Below, piece by piece: positions 1 through 9,162 of a DNA stretch of 64,000 nucleotides (its first letter is position 1; each line of letters opens with the position of its first letter). The notes beneath the pieces are model-generated. The model searched no databases and was not told the origin of the DNA. It was given only the letters and a program-made list of their open reading frames with translations. A program made the translations under genes and the position numbers. This DNA comes from Pleomorphomonas oryzae DSM 16300 (GTDB taxonomy: Bacteria > Pseudomonadota > Alphaproteobacteria > Rhizobiales > Pleomorphomonadaceae): NCBI RefSeq assembly GCF_000422965.1, contig NZ_AUHB01000005.1, forward strand, positions 300,829 to 364,828. Direction: 5' to 3'.

Positions 1-276
1 GAGCAGGGCCTGAAGTTTGCGGAAAAGGTGCAGTTCCTGCCCTCCAACGCCAAGCTCGTCGACAAGGCGCAGGGTGTTCCGGCCAGCTTCAAGGACATCG
101 CGCGCGATGTCGGCACTCTGAAGCAGGGCGTCAACGTTCTGGATGCGCTTCTCGAGTCCACCGTTGCCGACGCCTACATGAACGCCACGGTCGAGGTGCT
201 GAATCGGACGCTGACGCCCGATCAGGCCGTGGGCAAGATCCGCGAGGCCGCGCTGGCCGCTCAAGCGAAGAAGTGA
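1..276 (+). CDS. Sugar ABC transporter substrate-binding protein, C-terminal part
   Basis: The frame is open from the first base, so the gene is cut by the window edge; 91 residues and the stop TGA (274-276) remain. The piece is the helical C-terminus of a family 1 extracellular solute-binding protein, with the usual run of helices ending in Ala/Lys-rich sequence (AALAAQAKK). Two MalF/MalG-like permease genes and a MalK-like ATPase gene follow on the same strand, so this is the periplasmic receptor of system i. The substrate cannot be judged from the fragment. A perfect 10-bp hairpin lies 13 nt after the stop. Confidence 0.75.
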   Translation, partial: EQGLKFAEKVQFLPSNAKLVDKAQGVPASFKDIARDVGTLKQGVNVLDALLESTVADAYMNATVEVLNRTLTPDQAVGKIREAALAAQAKK

Positions 277-288
277 CGATCCCAGGCA

Positions 289-313
289 GGCCGTGGCGTT
301 AAGCGCCACGGCC
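289..313 (+). promoter_or_regulatory. Intercistronic hairpin after binding-protein gene (system i)
   Basis: Perfect inverted repeat GGCCGTGGCG / CGCCACGGCC (289-298 and 304-313) with a 5-nt loop, between the binding-protein stop and the first permease. No T-run follows, so it looks like an mRNA-stabilising or partial-attenuation element, not a full terminator, because the permease is 110 nt further on. Confidence 0.7.
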
Positions 314-423
314 GACCGTTCCGCTCGACGATGTCGGCGGAACAACGCGGCCTGTGGCCTCACAAGCCCATCCATTCTTGTTGAGCCCGTCCCGCATGGC
401 GGTGGCGGCTGCCAGGAAGCAAC

Positions 424-1341
424 ATGGCTCCCTCATTGACTTCCACCCTAGGCGACACAGGCAAACGACCGGTGCTGAACGCCGGCAATATCTCTGCCTC
501 AGCCATGATGGCTCCGGCCCTCATTCTCGTGGGTGTTTTCATCCTGATCCCAGCGGCCGTCGCCGTGATCGGCTCGTTTTTCGACTTCGGGATGACGTCT
601 GCCACCTGGACCTTCGTCGGCGGCGCCAATTACCGGCGGGCGGTCACCGACCCACTGTTCTGGCTGGCGATTTCCAACAACATCTTCATCGTCATTGGCT
701 CCGTCGTTTCTCAAGTCGGTGGCGGTGCCATTCTGGCTGCCATCCTGGACCGGGGAATACGGCGGGGCAGTGTCGTCTATCGCACCATCATCTTCATGCC
801 GGTGGTGATCTCGTCGATCGCCGTCGCCTTCGTCTGGATGCTGATCCTCGACCCCAACGTCGGGCCGCTCAATGCCATCGTCAAGACGCTCGGCCTGTCG
901 CCGCCAAGGCTTGGCTGGCTCGGCGATCCCGCGATCTCTCTCTGGATGCTGCTGCTCATCGCCGCCTGGCAGAACGTCGGCTTTCAGATGATGCTGATCC
1001 TCGCTGGTCTGCAGGCCATTCCGAAAGAGCATTACGAGGCCGCCTCTCTCGACGGCGCCCGCGGGCTCAAGGCCTTCTGGTACATCACGCTGCCCGGCAT
1101 CCGCAACGTGCTGGTGCTGGCCACGCTGATCACCGTGATCGGCGGCTTCAAGGTGTTCGATCTGGTCTTCGTCACCACCGGCGGCGGACCTGCCAACGCC
1201 ACTCAGGTGCTGGGCACCTACACCTATACTCAGGCCTTTTCCTTCGGAAACATGGGTTATGCCAATGCCATGGCCGTCGTCCTGCTTGTCACCGCCGCGC
1301 TGCTCGGCTGGTTGCAAGTCCGTTTGTCGCGTCGGGCGTAG
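424..1341 (+). CDS. Carbohydrate ABC transporter permease, MalF-like (CUT1)
   Basis: Predicted inner-membrane permease of 305 residues with about six hydrophobic segments starting near residue 30. The cytoplasmic EAA loop that docks on the ATPase is visible at about residues 202-222 (EAASLDGA followed by the FWYITLPG stretch). The start ATG has AGGAAG four nt upstream. It pairs with the MalG-like permease at 1458 to form the membrane channel of system i. The two permeases are separated by a RIME-like palindromic repeat. Confidence 0.92.
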   Translation: MAPSLTSTLGDTGKRPVLNAGNISASAMMAPALILVGVFILIPAAVAVIGSFFDFGMTSATWTFVGGANYRRAVTDPLFWLAISNNIFIVIGSVVSQVGGGAILAAILDRGIRRGSVVYRTIIFMPVVISSIAVAFVWMLILDPNVGPLNAIVKTLGLSPPRLGWLGDPAISLWMLLLIAAWQNVGFQMMLILAGLQAIPKEHYEAASLDGARGLKAFWYITLPGIRNVLVLATLITVIGGFKVFDLVFVTTGGGPANATQVLGTYTYTQAFSFGNMGYANAMAVVLLVTAALLGWLQVRLSRRA

Positions 1342-1446
1342 AGCAATTTCAGCAAAAGTGGGGACCGGTTTTGCACCAGAAAATTGCGTTGGACCAAATA
1401 GATAGAGCACGCTCGGCGAACTCCGGTTCGTCGAGTGTGCTCTAGG
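1340..1446. repeat. RIME-like rhizobial intergenic palindromic element
   Basis: About 107 bp made of two imperfect palindromes. The left half begins GAGCAATTTCAGCAAAAGTG and closes with AAATTGC; the right half has arms AGAGCACGCTCGGCGAAC and GTTCGTCGAGTGTGCTCT around TCCG. The layout and the left-half wording match the RIME-type mosaic elements known from Rhizobium genomes (family recalled, not searched). It starts on the permease stop codon and ends just before the ribosome site of the next gene. Confidence 0.75.
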
Positions 1447-1457
1447 GAGCTGTGGTC

Positions 1458-2279
1458 ATGACCCTTCGAGCCCGTAGCGTCGCCATCGGCCTGCATGCCT
1501 TCGTCTCGCTGTGGACGCTGTTCGTGCTGGTCCCTGTCTTCGTGATGGTCATCTCGGCGTTCAAGAGCCAGGCCGAGCTGTTCACGCGACCGCTTGCCCT
1601 GCCGAGGCAATTCAGCTTCGCGGCCTTCGAACGCGCCTGGGGTATTGGCATCAGCGGTTTTCTGGTCAACTCGCTGCTGGTCACGGCGCTGTCGGTCCTG
1701 TTCATCGTCATCGCTTCCAGCCTGGCGGCATACGTCCTGGCCCGATCAGACAAGCCGGTGATGCGATGGGTGTATGTCGCCATCGTTGCCGGTTTCGCGG
1801 TCCCTCTGCAAAGCGTGATGGTTCCGCTTTATCAGCTGGTCTCCAGCGCCGGCCTGCTCAATTCTCGGCTCGCCATTGCCTTGCCTTACGCGGCCTATGG
1901 CATCCCGTTCACGACGATGCTGTTCTACACCTTCTTTCTTGAGTTCCCCCGCGAACTCGAGGAAGCGGCCCGGCTCGACGGCTGCGGCCGTATCGAGGTG
2001 TTCTTCCGCATCGTTCTGCCGTTGTCGGGGCCGGTCATTGCCAGCGCCGCCATCTTCCAGGCCGTCTTCAACTGGAACGAATTCATCCTGGCCTTGCTCA
2101 TGCTCACCAAGACCGACGTGCGGACGCTGCCCGTCGGCATCTATGGACTGACAGGGCAATACAGTGCCGACTGGCCTGCGTTGATGGCCGGCCTCGCCAT
2201 CGCCACCGTTCCCCTCATCGTCATCTTCCTGCTGGCCCAGCGCCATTTCGTGCGCAGCCTCGCCGGTCTCGGCAAATAG
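1458..2279 (+). CDS. Carbohydrate ABC transporter permease, MalG-like (CUT1)
   Basis: Second membrane subunit of system i, 273 residues with six predicted membrane segments and an EAA loop containing LEEAARLDGCG and the RIVLPLSGP turn. A GTG at 1452 is in frame, but AGGGAG at 1444-1449 is 8 nt from ATG 1458 and only 2 nt from the GTG, so the ATG is chosen. The C-terminus (RHFVRSLAGLGK) is typical of MalG-type subunits. The ATPase gene follows after 8 nt. Confidence 0.92.
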   Translation: MTLRARSVAIGLHAFVSLWTLFVLVPVFVMVISAFKSQAELFTRPLALPRQFSFAAFERAWGIGISGFLVNSLLVTALSVLFIVIASSLAAYVLARSDKPVMRWVYVAIVAGFAVPLQSVMVPLYQLVSSAGLLNSRLAIALPYAAYGIPFTTMLFYTFFLEFPRELEEAARLDGCGRIEVFFRIVLPLSGPVIASAAIFQAVFNWNEFILALLMLTKTDVRTLPVGIYGLTGQYSADWPALMAGLAIATVPLIVIFLLAQRHFVRSLAGLGK

Positions 2280-2287
2280 GTTCAGCC

Positions 2288-3433
<1,146 letters not shown>

Positions 3434-3443
3434 CCTGTCCATC

Positions 3444-5447
3444 ATGCGCTTTCGCCAAGTCCATCTCGATTTTCACACTTCGGGCCTGATCGAGGGCGTC
3501 GGTTCGCGCTTTGACCCGAGTGAGTTTGCCCGCGCCTTCAAAGCCGCTCACGTCGATTCCGTGACGCTGTTTTCGAAATGCCATCATGGGCTCTCCTATC
3601 ATCCGACCAGGGTCGGCCGGATGCACCCCGGCCTTGGCTTCGATCTCCTACGGGCGCAGGTCGATGCGCTGCACGGAGAGGGCATCGCCACGCCGATCTA
3701 TCTTTCGGCAGCCTGGGATGAGCACGCCGCTTTCACGCACGCGGACTGGCGAATCGTCACACCGGATGGGCGCTTGTCGCAGTCCCGCAACGATCCCACC
3801 GGCTGGGCTTATCTCGATTTCGCCTCGCCCTATCTCGACTATCTCTGTGCCCAGATCGATGAGGTTCTGGAGCTTTATCCCGACGGTGACGGGATCTTCA
3901 TCGACATCTGCAGCCAACTGCCGTCGATCTCCACGTTCGCCAAAGCCAAGATGGACCAACGTGGTCTCGACTGGACGTCGATGGACGATCGCACGCGGTT
4001 TGGCGCCGAGGCGCTGGATCAGTTCTATCAGCGGGTGACCGACACCGTGCATTCCCGCGCACCCGGCAAGCCGTTGTTCTTCAACTCGGGCCATATCCGG
4101 CGCGGCAATCGCGACCATATCCGCAAATACTACAGCCACCTCGAACTGGAGTCGCTGCCGACGGCCGGCTGGGGGTACGACCACTTTCCGATCAGCGCGC
4201 GCTATGTCGACCCGCTCGGCATCCCCTTCCTGGGCATGACCGGCAAGTTCCATTTCACCTGGGGCGAAATCGGCGGATACAAGCGCCCGGAAGCGCTGGT
4301 CTACGAGTGCGGCGCCATGCTGGCACAGGGCGCCTGTTGTTCGATCGGTGATCACCTGCATCCGACCGGTTTTGTCGACCGCTCGACCATGGCCATCATC
4401 GGGGCCGCCTACGATTGGGTGGAGAAGCGCGAGGCCTGGGCGGTTGGCAGCGTCAACCGCGCCGAGATCGGCCTCATCTCCCTCGAAGCGGCAACGCTCG
4501 ACACGTCAAGCATCGAGGCGCCGGCCCAGAAGCAGGCAAGCGACGATGGGGCGACGCGCATCCTTCTCGAAGCGGGTCTGACGTTCGACGTTCTCGACCT
4601 CGAAAGCGATTTCTCCCCTTATCGCCTGATCATCCTGCCGGACGCCGTCCCGGTCGGTGCTGACCTCAAGCGCAAGCTCGATACCTATCTCGCAAAGGGT
4701 GGCCGCCTCCTGCTGACCGGACGGAGCGGCATCGACGCCGCTAGCGGCTTCGTCCTTGATGTCGGCGCCACCTGGGAGAGCACGTCGCCCATGGCGGGCG
4801 GCGATTATCTGCTGCCGACCGCCGACTGGCGTCCCGACGGTATCGACGAGCCAAACTTCATGTATTGCCCATCAGAGCGCATCAAGGTGAGCGACGGACA
4901 ATCCCTCGGCAGTGTCTATGAGCCCTATTTCGATCGCACGCCGAAGCACTTCTCCGGCCATATCAATATCCCGCGCCGGCCGGACGCCAGCAGTTACGAT
5001 GGGGGCAGCCGAAAGGGCAGCATCACCTATCTCGCCCACCCGATTTTCAGCGTCTATACGCAAGTGGGTGCCGTGCGCATGCTGGAGATGGCCGAACGCG
5101 TCATCGTCAGTATGCTCGGAGGCCACCGGCTGGTGACGACGAGCCTGCCGAGAGCTGGCCGGGTGACGGTCCGCCGGCAGCCGACGCTCAATCGGGATAT
5201 CGTCTATCTTCTCCACGCGACGCCGGCCCTGCGTGGCTATCTCTGGAACAGCAACATCCAGCCCATCCAGGATCTCGTGACCTTGCACGATATCGACGTG
5301 TCCCTTGAGGTCGACGGTCCGGTCGAGGCCGTGCGCCTCGTTCCCGATCAGACCTCGCTGCCATTCACGCAGGCGGATGGGCGTGTGTCTTTCTCCGTTC
5401 CGGAAGTAACCGGTGTCGCCATGGTCGAGGTGGCCTATCGATCGTGA
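3444..5447 (+). CDS. Cytosolic glycoside hydrolase, GHL6-like with beta-galactosidase trimerisation-type domain
   Basis: 667 residues, no signal peptide. The N-terminal barrel opens with HLDFHTSGLI and contains FSKCHHGLSYHP and DGIFIDIC, wording that recalls the hypothetical glycosyl hydrolase 6 domain; an alpha-L-fucosidase-like activity (GH151 group) is possible but unproven. A Rossmann-like segment (YRLIILPDAVPVG then GGRLLLTG) from about residue 390 is like the beta-galactosidase trimerisation domain, followed by a beta-sandwich tail. ATG 3444 is chosen because the frame further upstream lies inside the ATPase gene. It is the last gene of system i, so it probably hydrolyses an imported glycoside. 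Confidence 0.8.
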   Translation: MRFRQVHLDFHTSGLIEGVGSRFDPSEFARAFKAAHVDSVTLFSKCHHGLSYHPTRVGRMHPGLGFDLLRAQVDALHGEGIATPIYLSAAWDEHAAFTHADWRIVTPDGRLSQSRNDPTGWAYLDFASPYLDYLCAQIDEVLELYPDGDGIFIDICSQLPSISTFAKAKMDQRGLDWTSMDDRTRFGAEALDQFYQRVTDTVHSRAPGKPLFFNSGHIRRGNRDHIRKYYSHLELESLPTAGWGYDHFPISARYVDPLGIPFLGMTGKFHFTWGEIGGYKRPEALVYECGAMLAQGACCSIGDHLHPTGFVDRSTMAIIGAAYDWVEKREAWAVGSVNRAEIGLISLEAATLDTSSIEAPAQKQASDDGATRILLEAGLTFDVLDLESDFSPYRLIILPDAVPVGADLKRKLDTYLAKGGRLLLTGRSGIDAASGFVLDVGATWESTSPMAGGDYLLPTADWRPDGIDEPNFMYCPSERIKVSDGQSLGSVYEPYFDRTPKHFSGHINIPRRPDASSYDGGSRKGSITYLAHPIFSVYTQVGAVRMLEMAERVIVSMLGGHRLVTTSLPRAGRVTVRRQPTLNRDIVYLLHATPALRGYLWNSNIQPIQDLVTLHDIDVSLEVDGPVEAVRLVPDQTSLPFTQADGRVSFSVPEVTGVAMVEVAYRS

Positions 5448-5529
5448 CCATCTTTCGAAGATGTCAGAGCACCGGAGCACCGAGAGGCTCGGCGGCTTAG
5501 TTTGCCTGGGCGTCTCGGAAGTAGGGCGT

Positions 5530-6156
5530 CTACTCAGAGTGAACAAAATAGTCGGATTTTCTTGAGCACTCTTGGATCAGCTTGGCGTTGGCGACGTCGT
5601 TTCCATCGATCTTTCTGACGGCTTCCTGCTCATCGATGTCGAGATCTGCCCAGCGTTTCAGGAGACGTTGGCGAAGAACCGTTGGGTCGGCGACGAGCAT
5701 CACGGAAAGATCGAACGTCAGACTGGACCAAGGTGCCCGATCGAGCAGGAGATAATTGCCCTCGACGATCACGATGCGAACGGTCCGTGGGATAAGGCGG
5801 GCTCCGGCACGGGAGATCTCCAGCGCTCGGTCGAAGATCGGCACGGCGATTTCCGGCTCGACATTCTGTCGGATGCGCTCCAGCAAATGCGCAAGGCCCG
5901 ACACATCGAACGTCTCGGGTGCCCCTTTCCTGGCCCTCAGGCCGCGCTCGTTCAGGACGATGTCATCGAAGTGAAAGCCGTCCATCGGCAAAACGGCGGC
6001 AACTCCATTTATCCGCTCGTTGAGCGTGGCAGCCAACGTTTCGGCCAGGGTGGACTTGCCTGAGCCGGGGGCGCCGGCGAGTGCCACGATGATCCGGCGG
6101 TTTCCGCTACGGTCGAGCAGGATCTGAGCCAGCTCTGCCGGAGAAGTGAATGTCAT
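5530..6156 (-). CDS. frcK: P-loop kinase of the fructose transport kinase (FrcK) type
   Basis: 208 residues. P-loop GAPGSGKST at 28-36 and MDGFHFDD at 58-65, as in the uridine kinase / pantothenate kinase-like family that includes FrcK of rhizobial fructose ABC operons. The protein presumably phosphorylates a sugar or nucleoside after uptake. ATG 6156 is preferred to an upstream TTG (6183), which would overlap the preceding gene; spacing to that gene is 11 nt. It is the last gene of system ii, so its real substrate is probably the sugar that system brings in, not necessarily fructose. The symbol is by family resemblance. Confidence 0.72.
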   Translation of the reverse strand: MTFTSPAELAQILLDRSGNRRIIVALAGAPGSGKSTLAETLAATLNERINGVAAVLPMDGFHFDDIVLNERGLRARKGAPETFDVSGLAHLLERIRQNVEPEIAVPIFDRALEISRAGARLIPRTVRIVIVEGNYLLLDRAPWSSLTFDLSVMLVADPTVLRQRLLKRWADLDIDEQEAVRKIDGNDVANAKLIQECSRKSDYFVHSE

Positions 6157-6167
6157 TTCTATTCCGC

Positions 6168-6926
6168 TCAAATTTCGAAGCAAAGCCAGCGGATCATGTT
6201 GGCCATGAACCGATCATAACCACTCCAGGCCATGAAATCCTGCGACAGCCAATGCGGACCGATGTCGGTCGTCCAGGCAAGCGCTCGCCCGTGTCCATAA
6301 CTCCCGGCGACCAGCAGCGGAAGGCTTCCATTCCGGCGCTTGCAGCTCAGCACGACGTCGCCCTGGTTACGTGGAATGACCCGGTTCATGCCTAGCACGA
6401 AGGGGAAGGGCTGGGGCAGGCCGGCAATGATTGAATGGTCCGCCTGGCGCACGTCAGGGTCCAGCCCCTCCGGTGCCTCCACCGCATCCGGTCCATTGAC
6501 GCATTGAACCGGTAGGCACCATTCGACGCCGGTGCCGCCATACATGGCGCGACCGTCGACGCCTTGGTAGCTGCAATAGCCACCGGCCATCATCAGCCCG
6601 CCGCCGTGTTCGACCCACTCGCGGAGAAGATCGAGACGGTTGACGGACCGCCGGCCCGCCCTGGATTCCGGTGTGAGCAAAAGGGACAGCGAGCCAATGT
6701 CCGACAGCACGACCGCCGAGTAAGCTGCGAGTTGGTCCATCGACCGGGGAAACTCTGCCTCACAGCGCTCGCCGCCCAGCTGAACGACCTCGATCCCCTC
6801 GGCCCGCAGGCCTTCAATGTAGCGAAGGGCGCCGTTGGAATAGGTAGCCGACAGGCCAGGGTCGTAACCCTTGGAGGTCAGCGACGTCGTGTGAAATGTC
6901 TCCCCGGCGAGAAGAACAGGCTTCAT
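6168..6926 (-). CDS. Putative glutamine amidotransferase-like protein (PF07090 type)
   Basis: 252 residues, cytoplasmic. The fold signs are those of class I GATase-like proteins: Rossmann strands (VVLSDIG), a nucleophile-elbow-like AGGYCSYQG with Cys118, and a late GHGRALAWTTDIGPHW block containing His. These proteins sit in sugar operons of Alphaproteobacteria and Actinobacteria; I know of no proven reaction for them. It lies between the binding protein and kinase genes of system ii. A 140-bp palindromic mosaic precedes it. An enzymatic or a sugar-binding role are both possible. Confidence 0.7.
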   Translation of the reverse strand: MKPVLLAGETFHTTSLTSKGYDPGLSATYSNGALRYIEGLRAEGIEVVQLGGERCEAEFPRSMDQLAAYSAVVLSDIGSLSLLLTPESRAGRRSVNRLDLLREWVEHGGGLMMAGGYCSYQGVDGRAMYGGTGVEWCLPVQCVNGPDAVEAPEGLDPDVRQADHSIIAGLPQPFPFVLGMNRVIPRNQGDVVLSCKRRNGSLPLLVAGSYGHGRALAWTTDIGPHWLSQDFMAWSGYDRFMANMIRWLCFEI

Positions 6927-6949
6927 GGGGCTTATCCCTCTGGTGAAGC

Positions 6950-7087
6950 GGGTAGCGCTAGAGCACCCGCCGATCAGGTTGAATCAACCTGATTGAAAAG
7001 CGGCTGCTCCAGCAAATGACCTGGAGCCTTCGCTGGACGACCGAATGTTTCAATTTGGTCGGCGAAGGCTCTAGGGACGCGCTACCC
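6950..7087. repeat. Nested palindromic intergenic mosaic (RIME-like)
   Basis: The outer arms are GGGTAGCGC (6950-6958) and GCGCTACCC (7079-7087), then CTAGAGC and GCTCTAG (6958-6964, 7068-7074). Inside are a 21-bp palindrome ATCAGGTTGA-A-TCAACCTGAT (6973-6993), GCTCCAG/CTGGAGC (7006-7012, 7021-7027) and GAGCCTTCGC/GCGAAGGCTC (7024-7033, 7062-7071). The last two overlap, so they are mutually exclusive folds. It lies 15 nt after the binding-protein stop of system ii. Confidence 0.75.
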
Positions 7088-7101
7088 GTTCGGCTGGAGT
7101 T

Positions 7102-8106
7102 CTAGAACTTGAATTCTTCGACGTTCTGCGGGGTTACGATCTGTGCCGGCCCCAGCAGCACTTCGCCCTTCTCGCCTACCTTGTAGGTGCCAAGGCGACC
7201 GGCTTCGAAGCTTTCACCGGCTTTGCCCGTGACCTTGCACTGGGCGACAGCCTGCGCCGCATAGTAGGTGAGATAGCCAAGATCCTTGACGTTCCACCAG
7301 ATATCCTGAACCGAGCCATTCTGGATGTATTTCTTGATCAGCGTGGCGGGCGCGAGACCCGTCAGCTTGATCTTGCCGAGCAGCCCGGCCTGATCCATGG
7401 CGCGGGCCGCAGCCGGCAGACCGATGCCGGCCGGAATGATGATGCCCTTGAGGTTCGGGAAGGCCTGCGCCAGCGCAAGCGCCTGCTGCTGGTTGACCTG
7501 CTCGCTTTCCTGCCCATAGGCAACCTGCACCAGCTTCAACTTCGAATATTTGGCATCCGACGCCATCTTCTTCTTCATGAAGTCGATCCAGGCGTTCTGG
7601 TTGGTCGCCGTCGGCGTCGACGACAGGATGGCAAATTCGCCTTCGTAGTTGATGAGCTGCCCCAGCGACTCCAGCATCATCTCGGCCAGGCTGTCGCCGG
7701 CCGCCTGATTGAGGAAGACGGTGCGTGCGTTGGCGGCGACGTCGGAATCGTAGGAAACCACCTTCACGCCTTGCTTGACCGCACGCTTCAAGGCGGGGGC
7801 CACGGCGTTGGAGTCATTGGCGGAAATGGCGATCACGCCGACCTTCTGGGAGACGAGATTGTTGATGAATTCGATCTGGGCCTCGGCCGTCGCCTGCGAC
7901 GGCGCCTGCTTGACCGCTGTTCCGCCGATCTCCTTGGCCGCTTCCTCGGCTCCGGTCTGAGCGACCTGGAAATAGGGGTCGGTATCGAGCTTGGGCAGGA
8001 AACCGACCGTGACCGGCTTGGTTGCGCAGTCCTCGGCGCTTGCCGTTGCCACGAGCGCCAGCATGCTGCTGGCGGCGAACAGCGTCTTGACTAGGATTGA
8101 CTTCAT
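7102..8106 (-). CDS. Sugar ABC transporter substrate-binding protein, LsrB/RhaS-like (CUT2)
   Basis: 334 residues with a Sec signal peptide ending about ASA-ED (residue 24). The mature protein is a type I periplasmic binding protein. VGFLPKLDTDPYF, EFINNLVSQKV, ALKRAVKQGVKV and DSDVAANARTVFLNQA match the layout of LsrB (autoinducer-2) and RhaS (rhamnose) receptors. ATG 8106 has GGAGG eight nt upstream. The gene comes after the two transport genes of system ii instead of before them. A 6-deoxysugar, pentose or AI-2-like ligand is plausible; residues alone do not decide it. Confidence 0.88.
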   Translation of the reverse strand: MKSILVKTLFAASSMLALVATASAEDCATKPVTVGFLPKLDTDPYFQVAQTGAEEAAKEIGGTAVKQAPSQATAEAQIEFINNLVSQKVGVIAISANDSNAVAPALKRAVKQGVKVVSYDSDVAANARTVFLNQAAGDSLAEMMLESLGQLINYEGEFAILSSTPTATNQNAWIDFMKKKMASDAKYSKLKLVQVAYGQESEQVNQQQALALAQAFPNLKGIIIPAGIGLPAAARAMDQAGLLGKIKLTGLAPATLIKKYIQNGSVQDIWWNVKDLGYLTYYAAQAVAQCKVTGKAGESFEAGRLGTYKVGEKGEVLLGPAQIVTPQNVEEFKF

Positions 8107-8151
8107 TTTTTCCTCCGATTTCCGGTGTAAAGAACCGAACGAGCCCCGGAA

Positions 8152-9162
8152 TTACTCGCTGGCGTTCGCCCTGAAATGTCTTGTCCTGATGGTCGAAAAG
8201 ATCCGCTCGGACGCGTTGCTGACCAGGATGGAGCCGATGAGCAGCAGTCCGACGATCGTGCCCTGCGCGTCGCCGCCGATCTGCAGCAGGCCGAGCACAT
8301 TGCGGATGGTTGCCACCAGCAGCAGCGCCCACAGGACGCCGGTCAGGGTTCCCTTGCCGCCGAAGACGCTGACCCCGCCCAGCAAGGCAATGGTGATGAC
8401 GTCGAGCTCTATGCCCAGGGCGTTGTTCGCTCGGGCGTTGGCGAGCCGCGCCGTATAGACGATGCCGGCCGCCGCACAGATCACGCCGGAGGTAATGAAC
8501 AGGCCGACGACAGTCCGTCCCAGCCGAATACCGGAATAGCGCGCTGCGTCGGGACTGCCGCCGATGGCATAGATGCGTCTGCCGATCGGCATCCTTTGCA
8601 GCGCCACCGCAAACATCGGCGCGAGGATCAGGAAGGGCAGGATGGTCAACGGGACAATGGAGGTCCCGACGGTGTCGATGCCGAAATCGGTGAAACTGTC
8701 GGGAAAGGTATTGATCGATCCCGACCCCAGGAAAATGTAGGCGATGCCTCTGTAAACGGCCATCGTCCCAAGCGTGACGACCAGCGAGGGCAGTCCAAGG
8801 CTTGCTACCAGATAGCCGTTGAACGCGCCGCAGGCGCCGCCTGCAAGCAAGGTCACGACCATGGCGAGCCAGAGCGGGCTACCAGACTGGACGAACAGGC
8901 CGAATATCACGCTGGTGAGGGCCAGGATGCTGCCGACGGACAGGTCGATCTCTCGGCAAATGATCAGCAGGACCATCGGCATGACGATGAGGGCTCGTTC
9001 CGAAAAGCCGGCGATCGCCTGCGAAATGTTGAAGGCCGAGGCAAAATTCGGAACAAACGCGACGGCGCCGGCAATGACAGCCACCGTGAGGGCGCCGAGG
9101 AAGTTGTCCCACGTGGCGAGGCGGCTGGCCCACCCGGTGGACCGCTTCGTATTGGCGTTCAT
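8152..9162 (-). CDS. CUT2 sugar ABC transporter permease
   Basis: 336 residues, eight to ten hydrophobic segments, RbsC-like. Recognisable blocks are REIDLSVGSILAL, LGLPSLVVTLGTMAVYRG and LLGGVSVFGGKGT. The start ATG overlaps the stop of the upstream fused ATPase-permease gene by 4 bp (ATGA). Because that upstream protein already carries one permease domain, this is probably the second half of a heterodimeric channel, as in RhaP/RhaQ or LsrC/LsrD systems. Confidence 0.92.
   Translation of the reverse strand: MNANTKRSTGWASRLATWDNFLGALTVAVIAGAVAFVPNFASAFNISQAIAGFSERALIVMPMVLLIICREIDLSVGSILALTSVIFGLFVQSGSPLWLAMVVTLLAGGACGAFNGYLVASLGLPSLVVTLGTMAVYRGIAYIFLGSGSINTFPDSFTDFGIDTVGTSIVPLTILPFLILAPMFAVALQRMPIGRRIYAIGGSPDAARYSGIRLGRTVVGLFITSGVICAAAGIVYTARLANARANNALGIELDVITIALLGGVSVFGGKGTLTGVLWALLLVATIRNVLGLLQIGGDAQGTIVGLLLIGSILVSNASERIFSTIRTRHFRANASE

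Noticed and set aside
499..1410. Long open frames opposite the permease genes, here and in similar places (9684-10322, 26088-26549, 53795-55018)
   Set aside because: High GC leaves long antisense frames open; the products are low-complexity with no domain and oppose well-supported genes.
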